From Vanessa cardui (taxonomy: Eukaryota > Arthropoda > Insecta > Lepidoptera > Nymphalidae), in assembly GCF_905220365.1 (NCBI RefSeq), contig NC_061138.1, positions 3,983,814 through 4,047,813 of the forward strand: a stretch of DNA of 64,000 bases, written 5' to 3'. The stretch's first letter is position 1; every line of letters starts with the position of its first letter. Made by a program: the position numbers and the translations under genes. This document shows positions 46,931 to 59,671 of the stretch, in pieces. The notes below the pieces were generated by a model that saw only the letters and a program-made list of their open reading frames with translations, did not search any database and had not been told where the DNA came from.

Positions 46931-48854
46931 TAATATAATACTATGAATTATTAAGGAATTAACGCAGACTCATTGGGGACGGAAATTGTTAATAAACTAA
47001 ATCAATATTAATATTAAACTGTGATAATTACAAAAACCAATATATGTAATATATGTTAATCAAATTTACATGAGATTCTAATTACCGGGAAGATCCTTGA
47101 TTTAATCCTTACTACAATTTATGATATTTTTATCTGTATTTTAACTTAAGCAATAATTATATATGCCATTTATCAGAGCAATTTTAAAAGTTATACAGTT
47201 AGAAAAACATGCTCGAGTATCATGTACAAAAGTGAAAATAAAAGCAACTTCCATGGTAAAAGGTGTAAAGTACAGAAATGTTAAATTTATTCGTACAAAT
47301 TGTAGTTTTAAATTGATTATATTAACAGACTTATTAGGCAAGTATATTTAATTATACAATTTTTAATAACATTGAACTTCACATAAGTATGAGCGCTATT
47401 AATATTTTTTGCACTCCAAACCATCTCGACGTTTCGGTAATTATGCAAATAACGTTAAGAATAAAAATAAAAAAAAAATAACTTGAATACAATTGGTAAT
47501 AACGTTTCATATGTATTAACAGTTTTTGTAAAATAACCTTTTCATAATAACCAACCAATACCATGAATAATGAATTACATTATACGCAATATTAACGTGT
47601 CTGATACGTTTATGGAAGTAAGTCATGCGATTATACTACGGATGAATGCAGACTAAATGTTTAAAGTTACTTTCGTAACGTTATATATTATATTAAAATA
47701 TCCTTACCAATGTTATATATGGGAAAGAAAATGTTACACTTTCACGTTCAACGAATCAACCAATTATGAAATTTTGCATATGTCTTATCAGAGGCACAGT
47801 AAAGGATATAAGGTAACCAATATTACCTCACGAGACACGTAAGCAGCGGGCTGAATCTAAGTAAAACATGTAATACCAAAATACATTTAGCATTCAAAAC
47901 ATACATAGATATGTAAATTTGACAGACTGAAATGGATTTCAGATTAGTTCTGGAAACGTAGATCACAGGTCCAAGTTTATAATTATACTGGGTGTTGATA
48001 GATATATATCTAGACATCAATCTTCCTACAAAACAACAGCACAGAGAAACGAGCTCCCAAACTTTGCCCTAACAAGCGAAGAAACCCATTAATAGGCTGT
48101 TTTTTATCTAAACTCAAACGGTACTTACAAGACTAATTTATATTTATTATAGTCGTATACTATGACAGAAAGCGTTATATGTGTTTTTTATTTTCATTAG
48201 AACATTCTACATGTTTAAATGCTAGAGGCAACAATGAATTAAGGATTATGTCTTCTCGATTTCTGAATAAACGTTATGTTGACCCGCAATTACTTGTTAA
48301 CTGACCATATAAAATTAAATATATATAACACACTTGTACCTACATAGGATTCAAAACAGTTTATTTTATTGAACTCGAATAGAATGAGAGATAAACAAAT
48401 GATAACTAATATGTACATGAGCATTACCTTTCAATAATATCTAAAAGAGTTTATAAATAAATACGTATTGAAATCTCTTAAGCTCATTTGGTTTTGAGCG
48501 AGGATAGGGGTTCGACTAAGCTGATGAAGTCGAGTTGGGAACTGGATGAAGAAATCTTCGAAAAAGTGACGTTTTCGAATTGACTTATCATACGAAAGTT
48601 AAAGTCTTACTCTAAATATATTCAATTGTAAAGAAACGGGGATAAAACAATTGCTTCCAGGGTGTCAAATACAAATAAACACATGGTAAACACAGACTGT
48701 AGGAAGTCCCGCTGAGATTTGTCCGCCATTTATTTCTTTTCAGAAAGAAACACATCAGGTCGAAACGTATTGCTAAATCTTTGAAAATCAATAAAATGTA
48801 ACACTTCTATTACTATAGAAATATATTATGTTGAATCTCAAATAAATAAATAAA

Positions 48855-49076
48855 TATGAGACAACATCACATACATTACTCTGATCCCAATGTAAGTAGC
48901 TGAAGCACTTGTGTTATGGAAATCAGAAGTAACGACGGTACCACAAACGCCCAGACCCAAGACAACATAGAAAACTAATGGTAATCTACATCGACTCGGC
49001 CGGGTATCGAACGCGGGACCTCAGAGTGGCGTACCCATAAAAACCGGTGTACACACCACTCGACCATGGAGGTCGC
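48855..49076 (-). repeat. tRNA-derived SINE (family B)
   Basis: Full-length; the B-box is slightly changed (GTTCGATACCCGGCC). An AAATA-rich run flanks the tail (48840-48855), as expected for the 3' end of a minus-strand SINE. Confidence 0.83.
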
Positions 49077-49639
49077 AAGGAGGTTCAAAGCATAGAAGTA
49101 GTAATAAGAGAAGTTGATCGTTATAATAAATCTACGTTCAACTTTGACAGCGGTAATGGACCCTAGAAAGGTCACTTCCGTAAACCATCGTTTAGAGGTT
49201 TTAAACTAAATAATGAATGCATGGAAAAGTACAAGTTCCAAATTGCTCGGACGTCGTAAAGCTATTAGTAATGAATACGTGGGAGCAAACAACAATGACA
49301 ATGGACTTAGATAGGATTCTGCGATTACAACGTAATTATTCTTTAAACACTTGGTAAATAGCTCTTCGAATTCACGTATAAATAATATTAATTAATTTCA
49401 GAGAAAAAGGCAAGAAATGATTTATCTTTACGCGAGTGATCAGAGTATCCGATAGACACTAGAAACTGATTGTTAAAATTAAAAGCAAATTTTAGCAATT
49501 AGGCACCAACTACGAGATCTCACTCACTTCTCACAAAATATAAAAAATTGTTTGACAGAAGATTATCCGGTGAGACGGTAGTACATTGAAACATGACAAT
49601 AGAATTATAGATTAAATATGGAATTACTATAGTTCGTAT

Positions 49640-49746
49640 TCAGCACTTCAGCTTAAAACTTGTGTTAGGAGTGGGAACAGGATCGATCCTGCGATTTTTA
49701 CATCGCTAGACAATTTGAACCATTGCGCTACTGACGCTTATATTGT
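49640..49746 (-). repeat. tRNA-like SINE head (family distinct from A and B)
   Basis: On the minus strand TAGCGCAATGG fits the A-box consensus and GGATCGATCC the B box, about 40 nt apart, followed by TGTTCCCACTCCTAACACAA. The acceptor stem does not pair and the anticodon loop is not a clean 7 nt, so it is a SINE or pseudo-tRNA, not a functional tRNA. Confidence 0.45.
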
Positions 49747-50286
49747 AACCATCAAATATAAAAATAAATAAATGAGTGTAAAGTTTTTGGCTTTCAACAT
49801 TAAATTATACCGTTATTTAGACAATTTTAGATAATTGAGCTGAATTATTATGGGAGATAAGAGCAAATAGCATTTAGTAATTCGCAAATTGAAGACGGTT
49901 TGCGGTTAACGTGACAACGAATAACGATCCAGAGTAATTAATGAAACACTTCGAGCGAAATCAGCTTAAGGGAATGTAAAGTGAATGAAATGAAATTCTC
50001 TGAAGTGATTCTAATCTCAGAAACGCAATAACCTGAGTGGTCCGTAAACAGTGTGTAACTCTTTCAATCTTTGTATACAAACAATAATTTCCATCATGTT
50101 TCCGCAGGTCAGGAGTGATTGATGAGACGATATGGCAATTTTCTTTGTAGACTAACCAGTACGCTTTTAACTCAAACGGCTTATTGCTTCCTACTTATAT
50201 GATCAATCGTGCGTAGAACTTATGTAGCGTAACCGGGCCCATTTGTATATCAAAATTTTTTTTTTGTTTAAAAAACCATTTTATAG

Positions 50287-50524
50287 CTTCATGATTATCC
50301 AAGAGCCAAGAAGAATAAATGCCCAACCCAAGGGACTGAGAAGTGTTATGTCCAAATGTTTTGCTCTAATTGAAGAGCTTTCTCCAGCAGTAAAACAACT
50401 TGTGATATGTGAACGTCAAGATTTAGTATTTCAAATGATACAGCTATATTTATCTGAAAGGACTAAATGTTTGTATCCACAGGACGAAAACAATCAACGT
50501 CAAGTAAAATGTAACTTGAAATAG
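50287..50524 (+). CDS. Unrecognised protein-like reading frame (possible exon or transposon relic)
   Basis: After TTTTATAG (acceptor-like, 50279-50286) a frame reads MIIQEPRRINAQPKGLRSVM, then CFALIEELSPAVKQLVICER, and YLSERTKCLYPQDENNQRQV, ending TAG at 50522-50524. From Met at 50291 it is 77 residues. Composition is balanced, with an amphipathic Leu/Val/Glu pattern, unlike most chance frames here, which are rich in Phe/Ile/Tyr/Asn. I recognise no domain. The upstream 16 residues coded from 50243 are low-complexity Phe/Lys and probably not part of it. It may be an exon of an unknown gene, a decayed transposon or viral insert, or chance. Confidence 0.3.
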
Positions 50525-50898
50525 GTCGATCCACTGAAAAACTGCAAAGCGACTACAAATTATGCAACGTCCGAGATAATTACCCTTTGAATCTACGTGC
50601 TTATTACGCGCATTTACCTGAACATGGAAACCGAAGCGTATATATAATTTCTAAACAAACGTGACCACACGTGTTGAGTGGTGACGGTTGGATTATTAAA
50701 CATAGTCAGTATAACATTAAACATGGATGCTTTATCTATGTGTTTTGCAACAATGAGCAGCCGTTGATTGACCACACACATGTATTGTTAGCTCAGTGCA
50801 TTATTACAATTAGGTTTTGCCCAAAACAAACAAATAATGATATCACCAATAACATTAAACTATTCCAACAAACGAAGGCTACATTTTCAGCGGTCTGG

Positions 50899-51194
50899 TA
50901 ATTTTTTTTTATGGTATAGGTTGGCGGACGAGCATATAGGTTACCTGATGGTAAGTGGTCACCATCACCCATAGACAATGATGCTATAAGAAATATTAAC
51001 TAATCTTTACATTGTCAATGTGTCATCAACATTGGGAACTAAGATGTCATGTCCCTTGTGCCTGTGGTTACACTGGCTGACTCACCATTCAAACCGGAAC
51101 ACAACAATACTGAGAACTGTTATTTGGCGGAAGAATAACTGATGATTGGGTGGTACCTACCCAGACGGGCTAGCACAAAAACCTACCACCAAGT
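50899..51194 (+). repeat. Interspersed repeat family C, full-length copy
   Basis: T-run, ATGGTATAGGTTGGCGGACG, CACCATCACCCATAGACAAT, GGAACACAACAATACTGAGA, and TACCTACCCAGACGGGCT to CTACCACCAAGT. Non-coding; class (SINE-like or LINE tail) is unclear. It lies between two unrecognised reading frames. Confidence 0.8.
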
Positions 51195-51230
51195 TCAATA
51201 TAGGAACAAAATATTTCGTTACAAACGCTG

Positions 51231-51533
51231 TTAATAGTCGACATATCGAAAGCAGTAGTTATTGTAACAAAAGAATTTTTCACGCCGCGCTGTAGCTATC
51301 AGGTATAGTGGACGTATAAAATCGATTTCCACTTCAGTAAGATGTGGCCCTGCAATCTGTTGCAGACGGTGAACACAGCCGGTCAGTGCACGTATCATAC
51401 GCTCAATTACACTTGCGACGCGGACCTCTGTCCCGAGGATTAGACCTTCACGTGGTGCAACCTTTGTGGATGCATCGTAGAGACTAATGAGATAGATCGC
51501 CTGAACATAATCAGAATAATAAACATGAGCGAG
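51231..51533 (-). CDS. Unrecognised 100-residue stop-free frame without ATG start, possible 3' exon or relic
   Basis: On the minus strand, 100 codons then TAA (51233-51231). An acceptor-like TTATTCTGATTATGTTCAG precedes codon GCG at 51500, so a 3'-terminal exon 51500-51231 is possible. It reads AIYLISLYDASTKVAPREGL, then GTEVRVASVIERMIRALTGC, VHRLQQIAGPHLTEVEIDF and IRPLYLIATARREKFF. GC content is higher than the surroundings and composition is protein-like. The internal Met is at 51398. I cannot assign a family. It lies 37 nt beyond a family C repeat. It could be a gene exon, an insertion relic, or chance in a GC-richer patch. Confidence 0.33.
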   Translation of the reverse strand, partial: LAHVYYSDYVQAIYLISLYDASTKVAPREGLILGTEVRVASVIERMIRALTGCVHRLQQIAGPHLTEVEIDFIRPLYLIATARREKFFCYNNYCFRYVDY

Positions 51534-51745
51534 TCAATTTTATTCATATATTCAACATGGACGACGAGGATATAATCTTCAATGTCACTCGAATTTATTT
51601 ATTTCAATTAATATTCTGTTCATTAAATCTATAGATAAATAGAATAGAGCCATATTTTGTGTTTTTGCCTTTAAAAAATACCTTAATCTTCGTCTAGTTT
51701 AGGACAATTTTTCTACTAAATATGAACTATATATTGGACATCAAA

Positions 51746-51954
51746 GCCATTACTCTGATTCCAATGTAAGTAGCTGACGCATTTTTGTTATAGAAAATCA
51801 GAAGTAACAACGGTACCACGAACATCCAGATTCAAGACAACATAGAAAACTAGTGAACTTTTTTCTTGTAACTCGGCCAGAAACCGAACCCGAGACCTCG
51901 AATTGGCGTATCCATGAAAACCGTTGTACACACTATTCGACACAGAGGTCGTCA
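51746..51954 (-). repeat. SINE family B, old copy
   Basis: Recognisable by TTACTCTGATTCCAATGTAA and GACCTCGAATTGGCG, but with many substitutions in both pol III boxes. Confidence 0.7.
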
Positions 51955-54900
51955 AACATTTTATACATATTACAATCCAAAATTGAGTTGAAAATTTTTT
52001 GCAATTCTACAAATATGGTTTGACGTCTACCATAATCATCACAGCGTAGATTTAAATACAATTTAATGTTTTTTTTTACTCAAAGCAAATGTGCAACACG
52101 ATTAAGTGTTCAATGATGTTTATAGTTTCGTACCGAGAAACAAATCGCTAACAATCTTGTTTGCGAGCGCTTCGCCATAACAGGACAAGATATTTTATGC
52201 AAGTAACTCAGAAAATGTGGGAAAAAGTGGAGACGATTGAAACCTGCTTACCGTAGACACGATAAAAACGTAAACCGTTTATGCAGCTGGTAGTATACCC
52301 TGTGAAAATAATTTAAACAACGTAGGCAATAATGAAATTTTGTTGAGAATAAATTCGAAAAATGCGAGTCTTTGTCAGCAAATGCAGACTAAATCTCCTC
52401 GTGAGGTACTACAGTGAAACATTTTAGCTTTACGTTGTCAAAGGCTTCGGAATGACGCGGTTGTTTTAAGCTTAAAACACGAACGATTTTTTAATACCTT
52501 TGCTTTAACAGTGTTTTAAAAATCGAATGTTTTTAAAGGATCTCTTTTTTTTGTTTTACAATTACAGTGAAATAAATGGAGATCCCCATTAAAAAATACA
52601 AAATAATAAAAGAGAATATAAAGTGGAACAAAATTTCTTGAAAGATATTGTATATGTATTATTGTGTAAGTTATATGATCTTAAAAAAATGTTTCAAGTT
52701 TTTCTTTCATATAAAATTTAGAAGTGATTCAAATACTTAAGACTTGCTAGACTTAGCGGCGCTGGTCATACATTATTAGGTCCTTGAACTTGGGACTAAA
52801 TTACTAAAGTATTTATAACACTGCGCGTGTTACAAACTAAAGCATATTTGCTCTCAGCGAATGCATGAGTAAGTCTAAATTGAAGTTAAATATAATATAT
52901 AAATATTCATTTTAAATTCAGTTGCAAAAATTTGACCGACAAACAGAAAGTTAAATAATAATTTGTTTATAAATAATATTCAATATAAAATAACATCTGG
53001 CAATTTGCATTTTTTTTTATAATAACTTTGTGTAAAATTAAGTACGTATATAAAATAGTAATAGTAGGTCCCACTATATTATTCATTAATGCTAATTGTA
53101 TTTCTCTGTGGACCGTAATTTCTAATCTCGGGTTGAAAATTAAACCAATTTCGTTAAATCAATTTATCCTTGCATAATTTAAATAATATTTAAATGAACG
53201 CTATCGTACATGCAGTCAAATTTTTGGATCATTCTAAGATAATAAAATAAAAAGTATATGGAATGCGCTAACATTATAGTGAAGCAACAGACACAAACAA
53301 AACAAAAACAAAATCTTGGTAGTGCGAAAAGTCGCGTCATTTTGTGAATACGTCAAAAAAATTGTCTTTGATTATTGACCTATTAGAAATTCCTTCTTAC
53401 TACATACACTAACGCTTTAGTTGCTTCACTTAATGTTCTTAATGCTCACTCTGCCTTTACATTACAATCTGAGGAAATGTCGTTACATTATCGCTCTTAT
53501 AAATAGAAATAGAAAAAATAGAAAAACAAACTGGCTGCTTAGTGATGACACTCTTAATAAACATGCATTGAATTAAAAAAAAAAAGTTTCTGCCTTTATT
53601 GTCAGAGATATGGAATGCCGTCTACATATAAGATGACCAAACCGCGGCTCAGCTGCATTCTTTAGCATCCGATTGGCCCAGTTATTTATGTATTCATTTT
53701 TTGTAAGTTAGTAAGACAGGTGTTCAGATGTTCGAACAATACCCTCACTTGAGAGTGAGTCATAACGGAACGCTGATGGAGTAAATGGAATAAAACAATT
53801 GAAAACTGATTGTCTTTAAATGTGTTCTATTCCTTTAAGATTTTAACATATCGTTATACAGTAAAGTTATAATATTTAATGTTATTCGGTACAAATTGTG
53901 CAGTGAATTTAATCTTTTGATAGTGACCTAGTATATAATAATATATAACTCAGTCCTCCAGAGATAATCCCAGCGTCAAAAAAGACAGAAAAAAACAATG
54001 CTCATCTGAAGTATCCACTATGTACACGATATTTTGATATTCCTCCATAATGTAAAACATTAGTCAAATCCAGTAACCCAATATCGGACAAATTACGTGG
54101 AAAGATTCCCAACGAAGGTACGTGACCGGGGGCGGCCTGTGCGTATGGCATGTCGATATTCGGTCAACGAGCCCCAATGGGCTTTCAGAACTTAATAGTA
54201 CGGAGGAAAGTTTATCCTGACCAATTGATCTGCCAGACAGACTCAGAGTATGTATAACAAGTTAAGTGAGATGAACTTTGTAATCTATATTCAGTATTTG
54301 TAAGCTGTATTCCACGTATAAGACTCTTAATAATACAGACAATGTTAAAAGTGTAGAAGCAAAACATTTGCCATTTAACTATTCATTTATAAAATGGGAC
54401 TCTTTGTTCTAATTGTTCTATAACCGTCACACAATGGCGTTTTTATTTTTGTTTTAGCCTCGGTGCCGTCCCTTATTCATTTTTTATAGCTTTAAATACC
54501 CCGTGTCACCAAATTTAAAGACATTTTATTTCGAGCGTAAAACCATTTAAACCGAGGGCTTTAGCATTAAACTGGTACATGCCTTAAAAGGATAAATATA
54601 CATTTAAATGTAAATTCTTACTCTTATGTATCTTCTAAAATAAATAAATCGACAAATATTTTTACAAAGTAGCAACACTTGATTTTCAGACCTGTTATAT
54701 CAGTGCTAATTTTATACTAAGCTGATAAAAGTCTTTGGGCGTGAAGCAATCCCTTTAGACGAGTGCGCGGTAAGCTGTATTAAACCTTGGAAGCCAATAA
54801 TAAGATACTGTTGTATTGATTCCAACATGCTAACACCGACACAGAACATGCAAGAATATTCCCCTTTGTATACAAAAATAATCAACTAAAGTAGGTCTAA

Positions 54901-57900
54901 AAACACACACAAACCTCGGAGTCTGCTATTAACATGATGTGAGAAATCCTTGGGACGAAGGTTCACGTATTTAGCTACTTATTGTATTGACGAACGAATA
55001 ATAATGTAAACTAATGTTAGGTCCGTTGCATAATAACTGGAATTATATCGAAACGAATCGCCCAACGGGGAACAGCGACACTGTCAACTGCTTCACAGGA
55101 GTTCATTATGTATCACCCCTCGACCGGATCAAAGAAATTGTAACCACTTTCATTGTGCCACGTCACCTTTTCATTACTCATGTTCGAATTAAATTCCAAG
55201 CTATTTCGTTTTACATTTTTTGCTCCTATTCAAAAATACTGACGATTATACCAAAAAATATTCAAGGTCAAAGTCCGCTAATACCCATGTATTAGCTAGC
55301 ATATATTTTCCATAACCATAAAAGGTCGATGATCTAAGTTCAGTCATGCAAGGGTTGCCATGTAAATGAATACATCTTACATTTCTTTTTATTTTATAGT
55401 TTATAAAATGAAACCACAAAAAGACGATATGATTCGGTTGAATAACTTCAAAACCAATATTTATCAGATTATTTACTTACTCTATTTTGATGATCAAACT
55501 ACTTATTTATATGGTGGAAAAAAACTTACCAACTACGGACAAAATTTACATGATTCGTACCTGAAATTAAAAATGAACATTAAAACAGTATTCGTAATAT
55601 TTGAATAGCGACTAAAGGTGTATGACGTTAGTATATAATTAAGGTAGCATAATAAATTGAGCGTGAGTCACAAAATGGCTAATATTGTTTATTGCTGTTA
55701 AGTGTTTAATAAGGATTTTAACAAATATTGAAAGTATGGTTTTCCTTAGGTTCTTCATTATTATGTAGTTTCTTTTATACCTTGGCTTTAACTTTTGTTT
55801 TTTCAGCGCTTACCTAACTCATAGCTTAACTAGATCTCATGAACATTGGTAAGAAGAAAGATAACATATTATGTTGGAAAAATGTTAAAACTTTACCAAC
55901 CTAATGTTGGTTTGGAAAAACACAACTATCAATCAATGGAGTTATAAATTTAAAGTGAATAAAACTAACATTATCAAATCACTTAATAAATAATAGGTGA
56001 ATGCATTCGTTAGTTGATATTAGTAAAATTATTGGTACTGGTTACAAAATCAACGTTGTTATTCATTTAGAAATTAGTTTGTGCAATTTGCATGAGTATC
56101 GAAACACTTTGCTTAATAAACCACGAACAATTTTAATACTCATTGCTTAATTGAAAAGTTTAGTTTAATATTTATAAGCCTATTTTTAATTAATCGATTA
56201 ATAATGAAAATCTGCTGTAAATTTCTAGTACCATAGTTTTAGTTAATAGAGGAATTGGGTAAGTACCCATTTTTTGGAATTCAAGAAATTATAAATCAAA
56301 GAAAAGGGCTGGGTCGCAATATAAGCAATCGCTAATTTAATGACCACTTGACGAGGTCAGCGCACTGTAAACATCAGACTGTCGTTCAACTTTATGGTAT
56401 CTTATCAAGGTACCGTTCAGACATTAGTTTTATTTCGTTCTTTCCGCTACACTAATTTTAACGAATAAACGTTCGTTATTCTATTCTAAAATAACCACTT
56501 ATGTTACCAAAATTCTCCCCTATCGTTTTATTTTTGGAACTTTTAACCATTTAAGGGACATCAAACGAAAATAGTTAAGTTTCAATCATAACAGCGTGTT
56601 AATGAATAGGCAAATATTCGGCACTTCGACCCCGCTCACGTAATCGTCTGAATCGTTCAGCTCCTTTGATGTGGGCCTTAAGAAGATGATATATGATTCG
56701 AATAGTGGGCTCTTTTCAACGTCTCTCTAATGTACACGCTGTCGAGCGTAACGCATCTATTTTAAGCCTTTTGGAAGTACAATGCGAGATTTAAAACAAC
56801 AGTTTTAAGTTACCGAGATCCGGTGGTTAAATCTCGAAGTAGCTATTATTAAATTTAATGTAGTAAAATGTATTCAGTAAACACGTTCCCTTTAAATATG
56901 TAAAAGTAACACGTCGAAAATAATAAAAAAGAGCATTTTGTAAAGGATAGTTAATTTTCTGCAGCTGTTATAAGCTACATCATCTGCATAATAAGAACAA
57001 AAGTATGGGGGCTGTGATATACAATGGCCTTTATTAAAGAGCGCCTACTCTAAGTAAACCAGGCCGGAACATAATTTTTTGTGGTTTGAGATTGTCCTGT
57101 GAGCAATGGCGGCCCACATACACAAAGCCAAGAAGCGTGCGTAATTCGCTTGTCAAAGATAAATAAAACCTGATAGTGATTTAAGTTAGGTATGCTTAAC
57201 CTAAATAATGTATTTGAAGAAAGTGAATTATAATTGAATGAAAATGACAGCACTTGAAGAAACTTAAAGGAATTGAATGAAATTATCTCACACCCATTTT
57301 AATTATTAAGTACTTATTAAAAAAACGAATAAAGCCTACTTCCTTAATTTCAAAGCATTTAAAAAAAAGATTTTCAGCAAACTATATTTGATAAAACATT
57401 TAGATATTTGAGCTTAGCCGTCATAAAGTTAGTTTTTCTTAGATTTGTGAATTCTCGGTTCTTTAGTTAAGGTGACAATTAATTTTGGCTTTTATAATAC
57501 AATGCTTTTCTTCGGGTTGACGTCACTGCAGAAACTCGCGACAAAGCCAACAGCACAAGAAACATAATAGTACTTAAGTACACAAAGGGTAAACACTACT
57601 AATTCTTGGGTCTTGGGCCTTGACTCGGCTTCTAGCATTTCTTGATAAAAAATCTATTATCATCAAAATCCGATGTTTGAACCCAAAACATCTAGATTTG
57701 GAATCTCATGTGCTAAGTACTAAATACTCATTAGACTTGCAATGTTATCACAAATTCAGTATAACACTGTAGGTATTGTTTGACAGATATTTTGCTCGGT
57801 ATCTTTTTAAACGAAAAGTTAATCGACATTGCCTACTTGATCATTATCAATTTTACGCTTCGCATATTCCTATTCGATGTTTTTTACTTCACGCCGCTGG

Positions 57901-59374
57901 TCATGCTTCTTAAAGTTTCATCTGGTTGAAACCAGTAACTCAAAGTGACACAATAATATTATCCATACAGTCGTAAATCGTATCTGAAAACTTCGTATTG
58001 TTAGTGTAAATGTTTTATTCAATCTAAGAATAAAATGTATCTGTAAGTAATAAAATGAAAACAGTAATCAAGTGTTCGAATAAAAACAGCTACACGCGTT
58101 ATTCTCATTTTATTACGTTGATGATAGCCTGGATTAACTAATAGGTGTGTCTGGAGCGTTAATTGAACGAAACTGTACGCCCTTGCGTCGAATAGCTTCA
58201 CGGTGAACGTTTTATCATCCGTAATTACCATGTTTATAGATAAAACTAGCAACAATGTACCAACATTTAAGAAAAAATATATTTATCTGTAAATATGTCA
58301 AATAAATAATTATTTCCTTATTTACATATAATCATATTTAGCTTTTTTCTGTTACAGAAAACGTTTGATGTCATTTGTATAAAAATAACCCTCCCAAATA
58401 AAACCTTCTCGGACGGCAACAACTTCCTCAATTGAGAATACTTATTGCTATTCTATGTAAATTCGATAAAGCGGGCAGTTAAGTAGAAAGAAATTGATAG
58501 AATCGTTTGACACACATCAATTCCCAAAGTGAGTCATGAAGCCGTTGGCCTCTGAACATTTTATGGTGAAATGGACAAGCCCATTATTGTTCGCGCTTGG
58601 CAACGTCTTTTTTTTGTTACAACTGCTGCTGAACAAACGTTTTCTTCGAGGCGTTATCAAAACCTTAACCTTTGAAAAGGCAAGTTAACGGGTATTTTTG
58701 ATTTTATCAATAAAATAACAGGGAGCAAAATACTTTTTAACACGCTACAGGTTAATAACTACTTAGGTCCGTCAAGGTCAAATAATTCGGCAGCATATTT
58801 TGGACGGTAATTTTTTCTATACACGATCATACATTAGCAATATGTATTTATATAAAACTTACTTCATGTACGCAATTATAAGACATAACTGGTAGGTAGT
58901 TTTCATTATATTTCTCGAATTAGGCCACAGAACAGATAATTTTATCGCAATCATGCGTAATTTCAATCTACTCACTGTATTATTAACGCATGTCTCTTTA
59001 ACAGTATACAAACTATCAAACTTAGTAACTGCATAACTATTTAACCTCAAAGTAGGTAATAACTAAAGGTTGCAGCTTTAAATGACTATATTTTGATACG
59101 GCGACCTTCAGTACTTGCAAACTAGCGTCCAGTAATTATTTGTCGTTCCTAAGTCATCACGATCAACTTATAATGGCAGTAATCTCCCAACGCGTAACAG
59201 CAATAGGAAACGAGACTTCCGTTATTTATATATTTTGTATTCATATATGTTTTAGGAGTTATACTACACGGACTTACAAAAAAACCCAACCACCAAGAAT
59301 TTATAGGATTCCTATCTACTAACTATGACTGCTAATCCAACTATGATCTAGTACATCTCACATAACACAAGATC

Positions 59375-59671
59375 CTCAACAACAACAGTCTGTAAATTAC
59401 CACTGCTGGGCTAAAGGCCTCCTCTCCCTTTGAGGAGAAGGTTTGGAACATATTCCACCACGCTGTTCCAATGCGGGTTGGTGGAATACACATGTGGCAG
59501 AATTTCTATGAAATTTGTCACATTCAGGTTTCCTCACGATGTTTTCCTTCGCCGCTGAGCACGAGATGAATTATAAAGACAAATTAAGCACTTGAATCAG
59601 CGGTACTTGCCTGGGATTGAACCCACAATTATCGGTTAAGATGCACGCGTTCTAACTGGGCCATCTCGAAG
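59375..59671 (-). repeat. tRNA-derived SINE (family A), full length
   Basis: Minus orientation: an (AAC)n tail at 59375-59391, body with TTCCACCACGCTGTTCCAAT, and head GGGCCATCTCG at the right end. The A-box has lost a few bases (CTAACTGGGCCATC). Confidence 0.85.

Larger units (their letters stand above)
38111..50240. other. AT-rich stretch without recognised genes
   Basis: Contains SINE-A remnants (43616, 46703), SINE-B (48855), a tRNA-like SINE head (49640), repeat D (42898), and LINE-like tails (39300, 39680). Open frames are short and unconvincing. Confidence 0.55.

Noticed and set aside
49680..49746. Possible tRNA gene on the minus strand
   Set aside because: A and B boxes are present, but the acceptor stem does not pair and the anticodon loop is irregular; better explained as a SINE head.
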